From Actinomycetota bacterium (GTDB lineage Bacteria; Actinomycetota; Acidimicrobiia; Acidimicrobiales; Ilumatobacteraceae): a stretch of 49,484 nt of DNA. The first letter of the stretch is position 1; the number at the start of each line of letters is the position of its first letter. Location of the stretch: the NCBI GenBank assembly GCA_026393475.1, contig JAPLAA010000062.1, positions 1 through 49,484 on the forward strand, written 5' to 3'. Position numbers and translations under genes: made by a program. Positions 1 through 6,644 of the stretch are shown in pieces. The notes under the pieces are model-generated. The model was not told the origin of the DNA, ran no database searches, and saw nothing but the letters and a program-made list of their open reading frames with translations.

Positions 1-333
1 GTCGGCAGCGATCCGAGGACGGTTGTTCGCCGCCGCCCGATCGATCGCCGCCTCGAACCAGGCGAGCGACCCGCGCTGCGATGCAGGACCGTCGAGCCGG
101 TCGATCGCGGCCTGCAACCTCGTCGTCGCCTCGGGGATCCGCGCGCAGGCGGCCTCGAGGCGCGGACGCAGGTCGCCCTCGTCGGCGTGCACCACGCCGA
201 CCGGCGCCACAGCCGGCAACACCACGGCGGCGGCGACGGCGACGATGGCGATCGCGGTGATCGCACGCCCGATGTTGCCGATCCTGGTACTGCGTCGATC
301 CGTTCGTGGCTCGATCTGCGTGCCGCCGCTCAT
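1..333 (-). CDS. Exported or membrane-anchored protein, C-terminus cut off by window edge
   Basis: The reverse strand reads open from an ATG at 333 to the window edge (111 codons, no stop). An AGGAGG Shine-Dalgarno sequence at 341-346 lies 7 bases before the ATG, which fixes the start. The N-terminus is MSGGTQIEPRTDRRSTR, then a hydrophobic alanine/valine-rich segment (about residues 23-48) typical of a signal peptide or membrane anchor. The following visible part is helical and charged (LRPRLEAACARIPEATTRLQ) and may form a coiled coil outside the membrane. I recognise no family. It is divergent from the inositol-phosphate synthase gene. Confidence 0.75.
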   Translation of the reverse strand, partial: MSGGTQIEPRTDRRSTRIGNIGRAITAIAIVAVAAAVVLPAVAPVGVVHADEGDLRPRLEAACARIPEATTRLQAAIDRLDGPASQRGSLAWFEAAIDRAAANNRPRIAAD

Positions 334-506
334 GACCCGACCTCCTGCGAACCCGGACCGTCCGGGACGACGACAACGTACGCCCGAGGTATGAGGATTC
401 TGTGAGTTCCGGACCCGTCTCCGGACGGCCTAGCCTGTTCCATCGCACAACCGATTCCGGTGGCCCTGCAGCACTCTGGCTGCCTGCCGGATCCCTGGAG
501 CTACAC
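334..506. promoter_or_regulatory. Divergent intergenic region upstream of ino1
   Basis: This 173-base gap separates two divergent genes. It holds a 13-bp palindrome at 353-365 (CCGGAC-c-GTCCGG) and two palindromic TCCGGA hexamers at 408-413 and 420-425. A TAGCCT sequence at 431-436 could be a -10 element for ino1, leaving a roughly 65-base leader. The CCGGA motifs could be an operator, but such words are common in DNA this GC-rich. Confidence 0.35.
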
Positions 507-1823
507 ATGACACCATCAGTCGCCCCCGCCACCGGCCGCCTCGGCGTGCTCACGGTGGGCCTCGGCGCCGTCTCGTCCACCCTCATCGCCGGCGTCGAGC
601 TGGTGAAGAAGGGACTCGGCCAACCCATCGGCAGCCTCACGCAGATGGACACCATCCGCCTCGGCAAGCGCACCGACGGCCGCACGCCGCTCATCAAGGA
701 CTTCGTCCCGCTCGCCGATCTCAACGACGTCGTCTTCGGCGCGTGGGATCCGTTCCCGGACGATGCCTACGTCGCGGCGAGCCGCGCCGGCGTGCTCGAG
801 GGTGGCAAGCACATCGAGCAGATCTCCGACGCACTGCGCGACGTCCGCCCGATGAAGGCCGCCTTCGATCGCCAGTACGTGAAGCGCATCGACGCCGACA
901 ACACCGTCGGCACGATCGACAAGCGCGCCATGCTCAACGCGATCCGCGAGGACATCAACCGCTTCCGCGAGGAGAAGCAGTGCGACCGCCTGGTCATGCT
1001 GTGGGCGGCGAGCACCGAGATCTTCATCGAGCCCGGCCCGGCGCACCAGGACATCGAGTCGTTCGAGGCAGCCATCGACCGCAACGACCCGACGATCGCC
1101 CCGTCGATGCTCTACGCGTACGCAGCGATCCTCGAGGGCGTGCCGTTCGCGAACGGTGCACCGAACCTCACCGTCGACATCCCGGTGCTGCGCGACCTCG
1201 CGGTCGAGCGCAAGGTGCCGATCAGCGGCAAGGACTTCAAGACCGGCCAGACCCTCATCAAGACCGTCATCGGCCCGATGCTGCGGGCCCGCATGCTCGG
1301 CCTGTCGGGGTGGTACTCCACCAACATCCTCGGCAACCGTGACGGCGAGGTGCTCGACGACCCGGACAACTTCAAGACCAAGGAGGAGTCCAAGCTCGGT
1401 GTGCTCGAGGACATCCTCGACCCCGACAGCTTCCCCGAGCTGTACGGCAACGTGTACCACAAGGTGCGCATCAACTACTACCCGCCGCGCGGTGACAACA
1501 AGGAGGGCTGGGACAACATCGACATCTTCGGTTGGCTCGGCTATCCGATGCAGCTGAAGATCGACTTCCTCTGCCGCGACTCCATCCTCGCCGCGCCGCT
1601 CGCGCTCGACCTCGTGCTGTTCAGCGACCTCGCCCAGCGCGCCGGCCTCGGCGGCATCCAGGAGTGGCTGAGCTTCTACTACAAGGCGCCGATGGTCGCC
1701 CCGGGCCTGTCGCCCGAGCACGACCTGTTCGTGCAGCTGGCCAAGCTGAAGAACACGCTGCGCTGGATGATGGGCGAGGACCAGATCACCCATCTCGGTC
1801 GCGAGTACTACGACGGCGAGTGA
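507..1823 (+). CDS. ino1: Inositol-3-phosphate synthase (myo-inositol-1-phosphate synthase)
   Basis: A 438-residue cytoplasmic NAD-dependent enzyme that isomerises glucose 6-phosphate to inositol 3-phosphate, the first committed step of inositol synthesis. In actinobacteria the product feeds phosphatidylinositol and mycothiol-type thiols. The N-terminus carries the NAD-binding glycine motif GLGAVSST (residues 18-25). The protein also has NDVVFGAWDPF, WAASTEIF, ISGKDFKTGQT, LRARMLGLSGWYSTNILGNR and VRINYYPPRGDNKEGWDNID, all typical of the family. Length matches bacterial homologues. The open frame extends upstream to 402, but the ATG at 507 has a CTGGAG ribosome site 6 bases before it and begins just ahead of the NAD fold. 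It is a single gene, convergent with the dehydratase at 1862. Confidence 0.96.
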   Translation: MTPSVAPATGRLGVLTVGLGAVSSTLIAGVELVKKGLGQPIGSLTQMDTIRLGKRTDGRTPLIKDFVPLADLNDVVFGAWDPFPDDAYVAASRAGVLEGGKHIEQISDALRDVRPMKAAFDRQYVKRIDADNTVGTIDKRAMLNAIREDINRFREEKQCDRLVMLWAASTEIFIEPGPAHQDIESFEAAIDRNDPTIAPSMLYAYAAILEGVPFANGAPNLTVDIPVLRDLAVERKVPISGKDFKTGQTLIKTVIGPMLRARMLGLSGWYSTNILGNRDGEVLDDPDNFKTKEESKLGVLEDILDPDSFPELYGNVYHKVRINYYPPRGDNKEGWDNIDIFGWLGYPMQLKIDFLCRDSILAAPLALDLVLFSDLAQRAGLGGIQEWLSFYYKAPMVAPGLSPEHDLFVQLAKLKNTLRWMMGEDQITHLGREYYDGE

Positions 1824-1826
1824 GTC

Positions 1827-1855
1827 GCCCGGCGGGCCTCTGACCTCGCGTCAGA
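1827..1855. terminator. Hairpins between convergent genes
   Basis: The 38-base gap holds GCCC-ggc-GGGC, then arms TCTGAC (1839-1844) and GTCAGA (1850-1855) around a 5-base loop. There is no U-tract, as in several other convergent gaps of this window. It could act as a bidirectional terminator. Confidence 0.45.
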
Positions 1856-1861
1856 CCTGAC

Positions 1862-2881
1862 CTAGCAACGAGGGGTTCGCCCCGCCAACAACTCGACCAG
1901 CAGATGGGCGTCGAGGTTGCCACCGCACAACACGGTGGCGACCCGGCGCCCGTGCTGTTGGTGGCGTTCCTTCAGCAGCCCTGCTGTCGCCACGGCACCC
2001 GCCGGTTCGGCGAGGTTGTGGGTCGTGCGCAACAGCACCCGGATCGCCTCGGCCGCTTCGTCCTCGGTGACCTCCACGATGCGCGCCGCACCGCGCACGA
2101 TCCGGTCGATCGCCTCCGGAACCGGCACCCGGCACGCGACGCCGTCGACGAAGGTGTCCGCCGTGTCGGTGTTCACCGCGTGCCCGGCAGCGAACGACAG
2201 CGCCGTGGCGTTCGCCCGTTCGGCCACCACGCCGACGATCTCGGTGTCGAGGCCGAGCAGGTCGCGGGCGGTGATCAGCCCACAGATTCCCGAACCGAGT
2301 CCCACCGGCACGTAGACGGTGTCGAGTGCGCTGCCCGCAGCGGCGACCGCCTCGAACAGCTCGAGTGCGTAGGTGGCCACGCCGCGGACGAGGTCGTCGT
2401 GGAACGACGGCACCATCTCGAGCCCCCGTTCGACCGCGAGATCCTCCGCGTGTTCGCGGGCGGCCTGGAAGTCGTGGCCGAACTCGACGAGCTCGGCGCC
2501 CCACGCTCGCATGGCCTCGTTCTTGTCGGGGCTGTTCCCACGGGGCACCACGATCGTGACCGACAGGCCGGCCGCGACGCCGGCCAACGCGATGCTCTGG
2601 CCGTGGTTGCCGCGCGTGGCGCTCACGAGCCCGCGGACGTCGGGTCGGTCGCGCACGAGACGGTCGACGTACACGAGACCGCCGCGCACCTTGAACGCAC
2701 CGGTGGGCGTGTGGTTCTCGTGCTTGACCCACACCTCGGCCGCGCCCACCTCGGCGGCGAGCAACGGCCATGCGTACTGCGGGGTGGGCGGCACGCGACG
2801 CCCGACGATCTCGCGGGCAGCGATCAGCTCGGCCATCGTGATCGCCCCGTCGGTCGGCACCTCGGTCGGCCGCTCGGTCAT
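1862..2881 (-). CDS. PLP-dependent threonine/serine dehydratase-like enzyme
   Basis: A 339-residue fold-type II PLP enzyme. The Schiff-base lysine is in TGAFKVRGG (Lys64), the substrate loop is SATRGNHGQS (about residue 87), and the phosphate-binding glycine loop is PVGLGSGICG. Such enzymes deaminate threonine or serine to 2-oxo acids. The near-C-terminal LCGGNLD is typical of short catabolic dehydratases, and there is no ACT-type regulatory domain, so this is not the long biosynthetic IlvA. The ATG at 2881 overlaps the stop of the upstream cyclo-ligase by ATGA, so the two are probably translationally coupled. Hydroxy-aspartate dehydratase or serine racemase activity cannot be excluded. A second, different member of the fold lies at 16939. 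Confidence 0.88.
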   Translation of the reverse strand: MTERPTEVPTDGAITMAELIAAREIVGRRVPPTPQYAWPLLAAEVGAAEVWVKHENHTPTGAFKVRGGLVYVDRLVRDRPDVRGLVSATRGNHGQSIALAGVAAGLSVTIVVPRGNSPDKNEAMRAWGAELVEFGHDFQAAREHAEDLAVERGLEMVPSFHDDLVRGVATYALELFEAVAAAGSALDTVYVPVGLGSGICGLITARDLLGLDTEIVGVVAERANATALSFAAGHAVNTDTADTFVDGVACRVPVPEAIDRIVRGAARIVEVTEDEAAEAIRVLLRTTHNLAEPAGAVATAGLLKERHQQHGRRVATVLCGGNLDAHLLVELLAGRTPRC

Positions 2882-3414
2882 CCCGCGACCACCCGGTCGA
2901 GGAGCACGTCGTGCGGTTCGAGCGGGAGCACGTCGACCAGCTGCTCGCGGAAGCACGCACCGACGGTGAAGGCACGGGTGCCGGGCAGGAACCGGTCGTA
3001 ATAGGCCTTGCCGTGGCCGAGTCGGCCGCCGTCGGTCGTGAACGCGACCCCTGGCACGATGATCAGGTCGATCGTGGTCGGGTCGACCGCTGGGCCCTGG
3101 GGCTCGCGGATACCCCAGACGGCGGCCTTCGTCCCCTCGCCCACGAGCGCGGGTTCGAGCAGCTCGCCGACGATGCGCGGCAGGACGAGCACCTTGCCGT
3201 CGCGTTCGAGGCGGGCGAAGAGCCCGTCGGTCTCTGGTTCCGATGCCATCGCGGCGAACGCCATCACGGTGCGCGCCGATCGGTACTCGGGGAGCTCGGC
3301 GACCTCGGCCCACAGCTGCACGCTGCGCAGGGTGCGGTCGTCGATCAGCTCGCACGCCTGGCGCATCCGCCGACGCAGGGTGGGCTTGTCGATCACCCGC
3401 ACAGGATCGCACAC
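2878..3414 (-). CDS. 5-formyltetrahydrofolate cyclo-ligase (MTHFS)
   Basis: A 178-residue enzyme that uses ATP to convert 5-formyl-THF to 5,10-methenyl-THF, returning a storage or by-product folate to one-carbon metabolism. The signature lies near residues 119-141: VPGVAFTTDGGRLGHGKAYY followed by DRFL, giving the glycine-rich phosphate loop. The N-terminal helix KPTLRRRMRQA is also typical. The frame begins at GTG 3414; GTGs at 3402 and 3396 (VIDKPTLRRR) are equally possible, and the last fits the usual family N-terminus best. It is first in a two-gene unit with the dehydratase (ATGA overlap) and divergent from the flavin reductase at 3453. Confidence 0.93.
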   Translation of the reverse strand: MCDPVRVIDKPTLRRRMRQACELIDDRTLRSVQLWAEVAELPEYRSARTVMAFAAMASEPETDGLFARLERDGKVLVLPRIVGELLEPALVGEGTKAAVWGIREPQGPAVDPTTIDLIIVPGVAFTTDGGRLGHGKAYYDRFLPGTRAFTVGACFREQLVDVLPLEPHDVLLDRVVAG

Positions 3415-3452
3415 CGGCGTGTCGCCGGACTCCGCGGTCTACAGTCGAATCC

Positions 3453-3947
3453 ATGTCGATCGACCCCATGAAGTACCGGCAGGTGCTTGGCCACTTCCCC
3501 ACCGGCGTCACCGTGGTGACCGGCATCCTCGACGGCGAGCCGGTCGGCTTCACGATCGGGTCGTTCACCTCGGTGTCGCTCGACCCGCCGCTGGTGGGGT
3601 TCCTCCCGATGGTCACCTCCGAGCGGTGGCACCGGATCCGTGCGTCGGGGTCGTTCTGCGTGAACGTCCTGGGCGACGGCCAGAGCGACCTGTGCTGGCA
3701 GTTCGCGAAGAACAGCATCGAGCAGCCCTTCGAGGGGGTCGCCTGGCACCCGTCGGACATCACCGGGTCGCCGGTGCTCGACGCCGCGATCGCGTACATG
3801 GACTGCACCATCGACGAGGTCTACGACGCCGGCGACCACCACTTCGTGATGGGACGGGTGGTCGAGCTCGAGCACGCCGATCCGGCGACCGAACCGCGGC
3901 CGTTGCTGTTCTACAAGGGTGGTCTCGGCAGGTTCCAGGCACACTGA
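3453..3947 (+). CDS. Flavin reductase-like domain protein (FMN-binding split barrel)
   Basis: A 164-residue protein of the flavin reductase-like family (HpaC/ActVB type), which reduces free FMN or FAD with NAD(P)H, usually for a partner monooxygenase. Family hallmarks are FPTGVTVVTG (residues 15-24), GFTIGSFTSVSLDPPLV, FCVNVLGDGQ and the late GDHHFVMGRVVEL segment. The ATG at 3453 has no ribosome site but stands 7 bases after TACAGT (3440-3445), matching the leaderless pattern seen across this window. The open frame further upstream is antisense to the cyclo-ligase. No oxygenase partner is adjacent. Confidence 0.88.
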   Translation: MSIDPMKYRQVLGHFPTGVTVVTGILDGEPVGFTIGSFTSVSLDPPLVGFLPMVTSERWHRIRASGSFCVNVLGDGQSDLCWQFAKNSIEQPFEGVAWHPSDITGSPVLDAAIAYMDCTIDEVYDAGDHHFVMGRVVELEHADPATEPRPLLFYKGGLGRFQAH

Positions 3948-3952
3948 CGGGC

Positions 3953-4375
3953 GTGCCCGACACTTCGTCCCACGCCAGGTCCGCCACGCCGACGTCCGGG
4001 CCGGTCTCGTCGCGACGGGTGCTTCGTGCGGCAGCGTTCGACGTCGTCGCCGTGATCGTGTTCGTGGCCGCCGGTCGGCGGAGCCACGACGAGGGTGGCA
4101 ACGCCCTGGTGGAGACGGCGAAGGTGGCCGCACCATTCCTGCTCGCATTGGGCGTGGGCTGGCTCGCGCTGCGGGCGTGGCGGCGACCAGAGGCGCTCCG
4201 CACGGGTGCCGGGGTCTGGCTCGTCACGGTGGGGCTCGGCCTGCTGCTCCGGCGCACCGTGTTCGACCGGGGCACGGCGGCGTCGTTCGTGATCGTCGCC
4301 ACGCTCGTCACTGGCGCGCTGCTGCTCGGCTGGCGAGCCGCCCAGCTGGTGGTGGCTCGCCGCCGAGGCAGCTGA
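3953..4375 (+). CDS. DUF3054 family membrane protein
   Basis: A 140-residue integral membrane protein with four predicted helices. The first contains the family mark FDVVAVIVFVAAGRRSHDEG (about residues 28-47): an Asp inside the helix followed by GRRSH. The remaining helices are APFLLALGVGWLALRAW, GVWLVTVGLGLLLRR and ASFVIVATLVTGALLLGW. Function is unknown for the family, which is common in actinobacteria. The GTG at 3953 lies 5 bases after the flavin reductase stop, so the two are probably one transcript. Hairpins follow the stop. Confidence 0.85.
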   Translation: MPDTSSHARSATPTSGPVSSRRVLRAAAFDVVAVIVFVAAGRRSHDEGGNALVETAKVAAPFLLALGVGWLALRAWRRPEALRTGAGVWLVTVGLGLLLRRTVFDRGTAASFVIVATLVTGALLLGWRAAQLVVARRRGS

Positions 4376-4376
4376 T

Positions 4377-4419
4377 CGTCGGTCCGCCGCCCGCGGGCCG
4401 ACGGATCAGGGGGTGATCC
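4377..4419. terminator. Tandem hairpins between convergent genes
   Basis: Immediately after the DUF3054 stop there is a 9-pair stem with one G-T wobble (CGTCGGTCC 4377-4385, GGGCCGACG 4395-4403). A second stem follows, GGATCA (4403-4408) with TGATCC (4414-4419). They sit in the gap before the convergent repeat-peptide gene and probably end transcription from both sides. Confidence 0.6.
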
Positions 4420-4458
4420 GGCGAGACGTGCCGGAGACGGCTCAGCGAGGTGCCGTGA

Positions 4459-4668
4459 TCACGGCGCCCGGCGGTGGCCCTCGACGTCGTCGCCGTCGCT
4501 GCCCGCCTCGCGGGGGTGACGGGCTCGCAGGTGACCCTCGGTGTCGGTGCCGGCATCTTCGACCTGACGGGACCGGAAGTGGCCCTCGGCATCCGTACCG
4601 GCCTCTTCGACCTGACGGACCCGGAGGTGGGCTTCGGTGTCTTCGATGGGCTGCTGTTCGGTGCTCAT
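4459..4668 (-). CDS. Small EGH-repeat protein of 69 residues, family unknown
   Basis: The ATG at 4668 has an AGGAG ribosome site about 8 bases upstream, and the frame runs 69 codons to a TGA at 4459. After an 8-residue head (MSTEQQPI) the protein is three exact-length 16-residue units: EDTEAHLRVRQVEEAG, TDAEGHFRSRQVEDAG and TDTEGHLRARHPREAG. A final partial unit is SDGDDVEGHRRAP. The consensus is xD-x-E-G-H-x-R-x-R with an acidic tail ending in AG. It has no cysteine, no hydrophobic segment and no signal peptide, so it is cytosolic or is processed. It is divergent from the GAF-subtilase gene at 4846. Repeat units separated by Ala-Gly would suit a multi-core peptide precursor or a repeated protease substrate; both are inference. 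Confidence 0.72.
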   Translation of the reverse strand: MSTEQQPIEDTEAHLRVRQVEEAGTDAEGHFRSRQVEDAGTDTEGHLRARHPREAGSDGDDVEGHRRAP

Positions 4669-4845
4669 GTCGGTTCGCTCCTGTCTTCGCCTGCGCTGCG
4701 GTTCCTGCAGTGGCGGTCGTGCTCGATGTCGACAGTCTGACGGACGGGTCGGGTCCTGTCGGTCGGCCAGCTGACACCGGGTGTGTCGTCCCGCCGACAC
4801 AACCGGGGTGGGCAGCGAGCGGGCGCATCGGCCAGACTGCCCCGG
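4669..4845. promoter_or_regulatory. Divergent promoter region, EGH-repeat gene and subtilase
   Basis: This 177-base gap separates the two divergent genes. CAGACT at 4833-4838 stands 7 bases before the protease ATG and fits the leaderless -10 pattern. The same word, reversed, lies near 4732-4738, some 65 bases before the repeat-gene ATG, and could serve the other direction. I see no clear operator. Confidence 0.4.
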
Positions 4846-6087
4846 ATGCGTCACGGTGAGCTGATCGACCGGCTGGCGGTCCTGGTGGGCGCGCTGCCTC
4901 CCGTGCCGCTCCCCACTGGTGCCGCCGAACCGCTCGCTGTGGCCTGCCGCGAGGCCCGGACCGCCTTCGGCGCAGCGGCGGTGTCGGTCGCGGTGATCGA
5001 CGGCGACCTGCTGCACTACGTCGCGGCCGACGGCGAGGGGGCCGCAGCGATCGTCGGCACGACCTTGCCGGTGGGTCGCGGCCTGGCCGGCTACGCCGTG
5101 GTCACCGGTCAGTCGCTGACGGTCGACCGGCCCACCGACGACCCTCGGTTCGCCCGCGACGTCGCCGACCGCACAGGCTTCGTGCCCGCATCGTTGACGG
5201 TGGTGCCGATCATGGCCGGCGTCGACGACGCGGCGATCGTGCTCGGCGTGCTCTCGGTGCTCGACCGGGACGTCGACGATCTGCCTGCGTGGTCGGAACC
5301 CTTCCACGACCGACGCCTCGGGGCCGTGCCGCTCGGCGACCTCGGGTCGACCATCACCCGCGACTGGGCGTTCGGCGATCGATCGGGTCGAGGTGTCCGC
5401 GTCGCCGTGATCGACTCCGGCATCGAGTCGGGCCACCCGATGGTCGGCCGCGTCGACCGCGCCGTGGTCGTCGAGCGCGACGAGACCGCAGACCACGGCA
5501 TCCGATTCGTGGAGGGGCCACACGACGACCTCTACGGACACGGCACCGCGTGTGCCGGCGTCATCCGCTCGATCGCTCCCGAGGTCGAACTCGTCAGCGT
5601 CCGCGTGCTCGCGTCCAACCTGAAGGGCAGCGCGTTCGCGTTCGCGCACGGGCTCGAATGGTGTCTCGATCACGATGTCGACATCGTCAACCTCAGCCTG
5701 TCCACCTCCAACGAGACCTACGCCGAGACGTTCTGGGATCTCCTCGACCGGGCGGCGTTCGAACGGGTGATGCTCGTGTCGGCGATGAACAACGACCGCA
5801 AGCGGAGCATCCCGAGCGAGTTCGCCGGCGTCTTCTCGGTCGCGAGTTCGCCCGGCAGCGACCGCGAGACGTTCTGGTGGAACCCGGGCGGGCCGGCGGA
5901 GTGGGGCGCGCCGGGCATCGACGTGCCGCTCGCGTGGAACGGCGGGGGCACCATCTCCGCCACCGGCAACAGCTTCGCCGCACCGGTGATCGCCGGCCAC
6001 CTCGCCCGGATCGTCGCCGCGCACCCGGGCATCACCCCGTGGCAGGCGCGCACCGTCCTGTCCGCACTCGCCGCCAACGCAGGCTGA
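4846..6087 (+). CDS. GAF domain-subtilisin (S8) protease, predicted cytoplasmic
   Basis: A 413-residue protein. Residues about 25-145 form a GAF-type sensor domain (VACREARTAFGAAAVSVAVI, LPVGRGLAGYAVVTGQSL, VVPIMAG, LGVLSVLDRD). Residues about 180-410 form a subtilisin domain with an intact triad: Asp190 in VAVIDSGIESGHP, His232 in YGHGTACAGVI and Ser376 in SATGNSFAAPVIAGH. Asn315 or Asn316 is the probable oxyanion residue. There is no signal peptide, propeptide or membrane helix, so it should work in the cytosol, with the GAF domain perhaps controlling activity. The start at 4846 lacks a ribosome site but has CAGACT 7 bases before it. The cyclic-nucleotide-binding gene follows 13 bases later. 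Confidence 0.92.
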   Translation: MRHGELIDRLAVLVGALPPVPLPTGAAEPLAVACREARTAFGAAAVSVAVIDGDLLHYVAADGEGAAAIVGTTLPVGRGLAGYAVVTGQSLTVDRPTDDPRFARDVADRTGFVPASLTVVPIMAGVDDAAIVLGVLSVLDRDVDDLPAWSEPFHDRRLGAVPLGDLGSTITRDWAFGDRSGRGVRVAVIDSGIESGHPMVGRVDRAVVVERDETADHGIRFVEGPHDDLYGHGTACAGVIRSIAPEVELVSVRVLASNLKGSAFAFAHGLEWCLDHDVDIVNLSLSTSNETYAETFWDLLDRAAFERVMLVSAMNNDRKRSIPSEFAGVFSVASSPGSDRETFWWNPGGPAEWGAPGIDVPLAWNGGGTISATGNSFAAPVIAGHLARIVAAHPGITPWQARTVLSALAANAG

Positions 6088-6100
6088 CTACGCTGCCGAC

Positions 6101-6538
6101 ATGCCGAAGTCACGCCGGTCCGATTCGTCCGCTCTCCCCGAGCTCCTCGGCAAGGTCGGCCTCTTCGCCGGGCTCCCGAAGCGCAAGCTGCAGCAGATCG
6201 CCGACATGTGTCGCGAGCACACCTTCGCGCCGGGCGAGTCGATCGTCACCGAGGGCGACCTCACCGGCCGCTTCTACCTCATCGTCGAGGGCGGCGCGAC
6301 CGTGCAGGTGCGTGGCCACGAGGTCGCGACCCTCGGGCCGGGCCAGTACTTCGGCGAGTTCGCCGTGCTCGACCAGGCGCCCCGATCGGCCACCGTCACG
6401 GCGACGACGCAGGTGCGCGCCTACTCGCTCGCATCGATCACGCTGCGCCCCCTGCTGAAGGAGGAGCCGGAGATCACCTATCGGCTCCTGCTGAACGCCT
6501 GCGAGCGCCTCCGCGCGCTCGAGCGTTCGCTCGGCTGA
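6101..6538 (+). CDS. Stand-alone cyclic nucleotide-binding domain protein
   Basis: A 145-residue single-domain protein. It has the cNMP-binding beta-roll, with FAPGESIVTEGD, GRFYLIVEGGATVQ, and the phosphate-binding cassette YFGEFAVLDQAPRSATVTA (Glu and Arg-Ser in the expected places). There is no DNA-binding or catalytic domain, so it may act by binding a partner. It lies 13 bases after the GAF-subtilase stop. It also has its own TACGCT 6 bases before the ATG (6089-6094), so it could be read both from the protease transcript and independently. Two Crp regulators and a nucleotide cyclase lie in the next 9 kb. Confidence 0.9.
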   Translation: MPKSRRSDSSALPELLGKVGLFAGLPKRKLQQIADMCREHTFAPGESIVTEGDLTGRFYLIVEGGATVQVRGHEVATLGPGQYFGEFAVLDQAPRSATVTATTQVRAYSLASITLRPLLKEEPEITYRLLLNACERLRALERSLG

Positions 6539-6547
6539 CGGCCGGTG

Positions 6548-6570
6548 GTCGTGCATCGACACGGCACGAC
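6548..6570. terminator. Hairpin after the cNMP-binding gene
   Basis: Arms GTCGTGC (6548-6554) and GCACGAC (6564-6570) enclose a 9-base loop, 10 bases after the stop codon. There is no U-tract. It may end the protease/cNMP transcript before the lipoprotein promoter. Confidence 0.4.
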
Positions 6571-6644
6571 GTGAAGAACGTCTGAGACGTCCGAACGTGT
6601 CGAGGGCGACAGACGGCGGGTCCGGACCGTGGCACGATCGTGGG

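Noticed and set aside
402..506. Upstream extension of ino1 to 402
   Set aside because: The added 35 residues have no counterpart in the family, and a ribosome site supports ATG 507.
516..1793. 425-codon frame opposite ino1
   Set aside because: Mirror of a clearly conserved enzyme gene; residues are those expected from reversed GC-rich codons.
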